This document shows, piece after piece, positions 61,674 to 64,000 of a stretch of 64,000 nucleotides of DNA. The DNA is from Robertkochia marina (lineage in GTDB: Bacteria; Bacteroidota; Bacteroidia; Flavobacteriales; Flavobacteriaceae): positions 1,116,001-1,180,000 of the forward strand of contig NZ_SSMC01000001.1 in assembly GCF_004799345.1 (NCBI RefSeq). Reading direction: 5' to 3'. The notes under the pieces are model-generated. The model had not been told where the DNA came from. It worked only from the letters and a program-made list of their open reading frames with translations, and searched no databases. Numbering within the stretch: the first letter of the stretch is position 1; each line of letters opens with the position of its first letter. Both the position numbers and the translations under genes were made by a program.

Positions 61674-61750
61674 GGTCTGGTAGTTCAGTTGGTTAGAATA
61701 CATGCCTGTCACGCATGGGGTCGCGGGTTCGAGTCCCGTCCAGACCGCCA
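61674..61750 (+). tRNA. tRNA-Asp (anticodon GTC)
   Basis: The gene begins GGTCTGGTAGTTCAG and ends CCAGACCGCCA; acceptor GGTCTGG pairs with CCAGACC. The anticodon loop in ATGCCTGTCACGCAT gives GTC, and the T loop is GGGTTCGAGTCCC. CCA is present in the DNA, unlike tRNA-Leu at 18.0 kb. Confidence 0.97.
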
Positions 61751-61773
61751 ACAAACCGGGAAACCGGGAGCTG

Positions 61774-61804
61774 AAAAGCCTCGAAAACACCGAGGCTTTT
61801 TTTA
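61774..61804 (+). terminator. Terminator after tRNA-Asp
   Basis: AAAAGCCTCG and CGAGGCTTTT form a 10-bp stem with a T-run, 24 bp after the tRNA. Confidence 0.9.
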
Positions 61805-62044
61805 AAGCTTTTAAAATTAGTTGTGTTGTTTGATCGCACTAGTTTGCGATCGTGGTTTAGTAGTTAAACCAATGAAAGGCTTTCCTAATTTGGAAGGCTT
61901 TTTTTGTTTCCGGTAACTACATAACTATGTCTTTTTCTTGTTTTTAAAAAAAGAGCCTGAATACTAGGCTTCTACGTCATTTTTTTTACTTTTGCCCGGA
62001 TTTCTTGAATACCTCAGATCGAGAACTTAAACAAACTAATACGG
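61805..62044. other. Intergenic DNA with a second hairpin near 61874
   Basis: A gctttcc-taattt-ggaaggc hairpin with a T-run (about 61874-61910) could be a second terminator. An inverted repeat gatcgca...tgcgatc lies near 61831. No gene is visible. Confidence 0.5.
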
Positions 62045-63259
62045 GTGGAGCAGAAGTGGCTGAAATTGTTATGGGTAATGATCCTGTTTTTTACGGGAGC
62101 CTCGGGGTTTTCACAATCAGACCAATTAAGTGCTGCAGATAGTCTCTTCTATTTTGAAATAAAGAGCAAGGCAGATCATTTTATGCAAAAGGATCTGGAT
62201 TCTGCTCTTTATTATTTCGATCAGCTCAATACCTACCTATTGGAAAGAGATTACCCGAGGAAGCGGCTAAGAGTGCTTTTAGATATGGGGAATGCCTATC
62301 TGTCAAAGGGACAGGCCGATCGGGCACTTGAAACCTAACTGGAGATCGCATCAGATTCTGCTATTACAGATGCGTCAGACTTTAAGCGTTATGCAGAGAT
62401 CAGCATTGCCGGTATATATCTGAATTCAAAAGATTATCAAAGGGCTTTAGATCAATACAAAAAGATCAGGTCACGCTATGTGGTAAAAGACTCCACCTAC
62501 ATTGATCTGTTACCCTATTGTGTGATCTCAAATAATGAGGGTATTGCGAACGAAGAACTTGGGCGGTTGGAAGAAGCTGAGCGGCTTTATCGGCAAGCCA
62601 TAAAGATTTCAACAAAGATCTCAGCCTTTTACGACCTGGCGACTGCCTATAGTAATATGGGGTCGCTTAAAGAACATACAGGGGATTATCGTGCGGCCCT
62701 GGAATGGCATGAAAGGGCAATGGCCATCAGGAAGGAGAATAGCCTTGTACTGGGTATTGCTCAATCTCATAATCATATAGGAGGTCTCTATCATGTGTTG
62801 GGTGATCTGCAACAGGCCGAATATCATATGGCTGAATCTTTGGACATTTCAAAGGAGAATGGATATGCTCAACTTATTCTGGAGACGGCAGAGCCTCTTA
62901 AAATGATCTATGCCGGGAAGGGTGACTATGCAGGGGCTTATGAGGTACAGGAGCTCCAAATGCAGGCAAGTGAGGAGATCCTCAATAAGGAAAGCTTGAA
63001 AAATCAGGAACGACTCAAGGCAAAATATGAGTATGAGCTCGAAAAACAGATAGAGGTAAAGAACCGAAGATTTCGTGAAACGGTATATCGATTTATTTTT
63101 GTGGGGCTATTGCTCTTGTTTGTCATTGCATTGATCTTGTTTTTATTGCAAAAAAGTAAAACGCGCCAAAGTGAGCTCGAAAATGAAAATATTCAGAAGG
63201 AGAAACTTTTGTTGCAAAAGGAGCTGGATTATAAGAACAAAAAATTGATGTCGACTTAA
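62045..63259 (+). pseudogene. Interrupted TPR signalling protein, 3' end missing
   Basis: A GTG start gives a signal peptide (LLWVMILFFTGASGFSQ), then TPR-like repeats. The frame is stopped by TAA at 62336-62338 (GAA ACC TAA CTG GAG) and continues in the same frame with clear TPR sequence (EEAERLYRQAIKIS, AALEWHERAM). A membrane helix (FIFVGLLLLFVIALILFLL) and a coiled coil (ENIQKEKLLLQKELDYKNKKLMS) follow. Relatives continue into a LuxR-type HTH or a kinase; here the protein ends at LMST. So it has one nonsense change and a lost 3' end. A short N-terminal fragment or reinitiated product could still be made. Confidence 0.85.
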
Positions 63260-63260
63260 A

Positions 63261-63893
63261 CTTGGTGTTACTATGTTGAGTCTTAAAGGTCTGGATAATC
63301 GCGGAGGCGAAGCTGACGTTACCTTCGAGGTAGAAGTAATAAACACAAATACGGCTCCTGAGGTATCTCCGATCGTAGATCAGACCTTGAACCTTTACAC
63401 TGATCTCTTTGAAGTGTTCTGGGAAGATGTGTTCTCTGATCCTGATGGTGATGCAGTTACTTATGAGGCCTATACCGACAATATCGAAACCGTTGAATTG
63501 TTCTATAAGGATGGTTCTGTACTGGTTAAGCCACGAAGACTTGGGAAAACTCAAGTTACTCTAAAAGGTATGGACCCTCGTGAGGGTGAGGTTACCACCT
63601 CTTTCACAGTAAGGGTAGTAGGTAATATCACTACCGATCAAGCCTTGAGTGAAAGCTGGAAGGTTCACCCTAACCCGGTAGATGAGGTTATGAATATTAA
63701 AATGTACAGCCCTGTTATTGAAGAAATGACCATTAACATTTACAATGCAATGGGGGTATTAATTAAAACAGCTGTGTCTGCAGGATCTGATGATACTATT
63801 CAGGTACCCGTTGATAATTTACAAGCGGGGATCTACTTTGTGGAGATCGCTACAGATAATGCTAAATCGGTTAAGAAAATTGTGAAGCAATAA
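63261..63893 (+). pseudogene. 3' remnant of a T9SS-secreted beta-sandwich protein
   Basis: Two Ig/cadherin-like repeats are recognisable: LGVTMLSLKGLDNRGGEADVTF at 63261 aligns with LGKTQVTLKGMDPREGEVTTSF. A T9SS sorting domain follows (WKVHPNPVDEVMNIKM ... GIYFVEIATDNAKSVKKIVKQ). The homologous frame reaches back to about 63261, before the only ATG (63273), and there is no signal peptide. The sequence is therefore the end of a larger secreted protein and cannot be exported as it stands. It abuts the truncated TPR gene. Confidence 0.85.
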
Positions 63894-63920
63894 CTTAAAG
63901 TCACCTACAACCATTAACCG

Positions 63921-63953
63921 AAAGCCCGGCTCAGTTATGAGCCGGGCTTTTTT
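63921..63953 (+). terminator. Terminator after the T9SS protein remnant
   Basis: AAAGCCCGGC and GCCGGGCTTT pair around tcagttatga with a T-run, 28 bp after the stop. Confidence 0.9.
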
Positions 63954-64000
63954 ATGGGTTTATGTTGTATTTTGATTTTCAGTATAATAGGTGAGTTAGT

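Noticed and set aside
1-64000. CRISPR arrays
   Set aside because: No regularly spaced short direct repeats with unique spacers and no cas genes were seen; the repeats near 8 kb are too long and irregular.

Overview
The window looks like chromosomal DNA of a Bacteroidota bacterium, most likely a Flavobacteriaceae member. The signs are: two proteins with type IX secretion (T9SS) C-terminal sorting domains; a DNA polymerase III alpha subunit with an N-terminal DnaQ-type exonuclease; a Bacteroidota-type tyrosine integrase; a fused PlsC/OlsB-type acyltransferase; the truB-uppP-DUF3098-ftsX gene order; and TAnnTTTG-type -7 promoter boxes before prs, serS, trxA and tRNA-Asp. No rRNA or CRISPR array was seen.

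Region 1 (1-6.0 kb) is accessory. It carries an electrophile-stress trio (nitroreductase, YqhD-type aldehyde reductase, DJ-1/PfpI lipoprotein), a decayed 3' end of a tyrosine integrase, and a secreted amidohydrolase paired with a DcaP-like porin. A DEAD-box helicase (6.2-7.5 kb) follows, then about 1.5 kb of repeat-rich DNA without genes.

Region 2 (8.41-18.01 kb) is a genomic island in the 3' end of tRNA-Leu(CAA). A 15-bp direct repeat of the tRNA end bounds it at 8412-8426 and 17995-18009, and its integrase sits beside the tRNA. Cargo: an unknown membrane protein, a protein with an AcrVA2-like C-terminal motif, an Mrr-type endonuclease, an HNH-HIT operon, two unknown small genes and an OLD-family ATPase/TOPRIM nuclease. 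This is a defence/counter-defence island. On the other side of the same tRNA an 81-residue GIY-YIG gene is embedded exactly between a broken copy of the tRNA 5' half and the intact tRNA. It looks like a minimal cassette that entered the anticodon loop and restored the tRNA.

Region 3 (18.5-61.8 kb) is mostly housekeeping: prs-rplY-pth; a secreted metalloprotease with a lipoprotein partner; ribF with an HTTM-domain gene; serS; a TPR protein; DUF4286-rsmA-mgtE; a 2-hydroxyacid dehydrogenase operon; aminolipid acyltransferase with aspartate kinase; fbp; dnaE; trxA; HIT protein; histidine kinase; flavin reductase; aat; an acyl-CoA ligase; tag; a TonB-like protein; truB-uppP-DUF3098-ftsX; panE-DUF58; tRNA-Asp.

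Region 4 (62.0-64.0 kb) is decayed. A TPR signalling gene has an in-frame stop and lacks its 3' end, and it is joined directly to the 3' end of a T9SS-secreted protein gene, which suggests a deletion or rearrangement near 63.26 kb.
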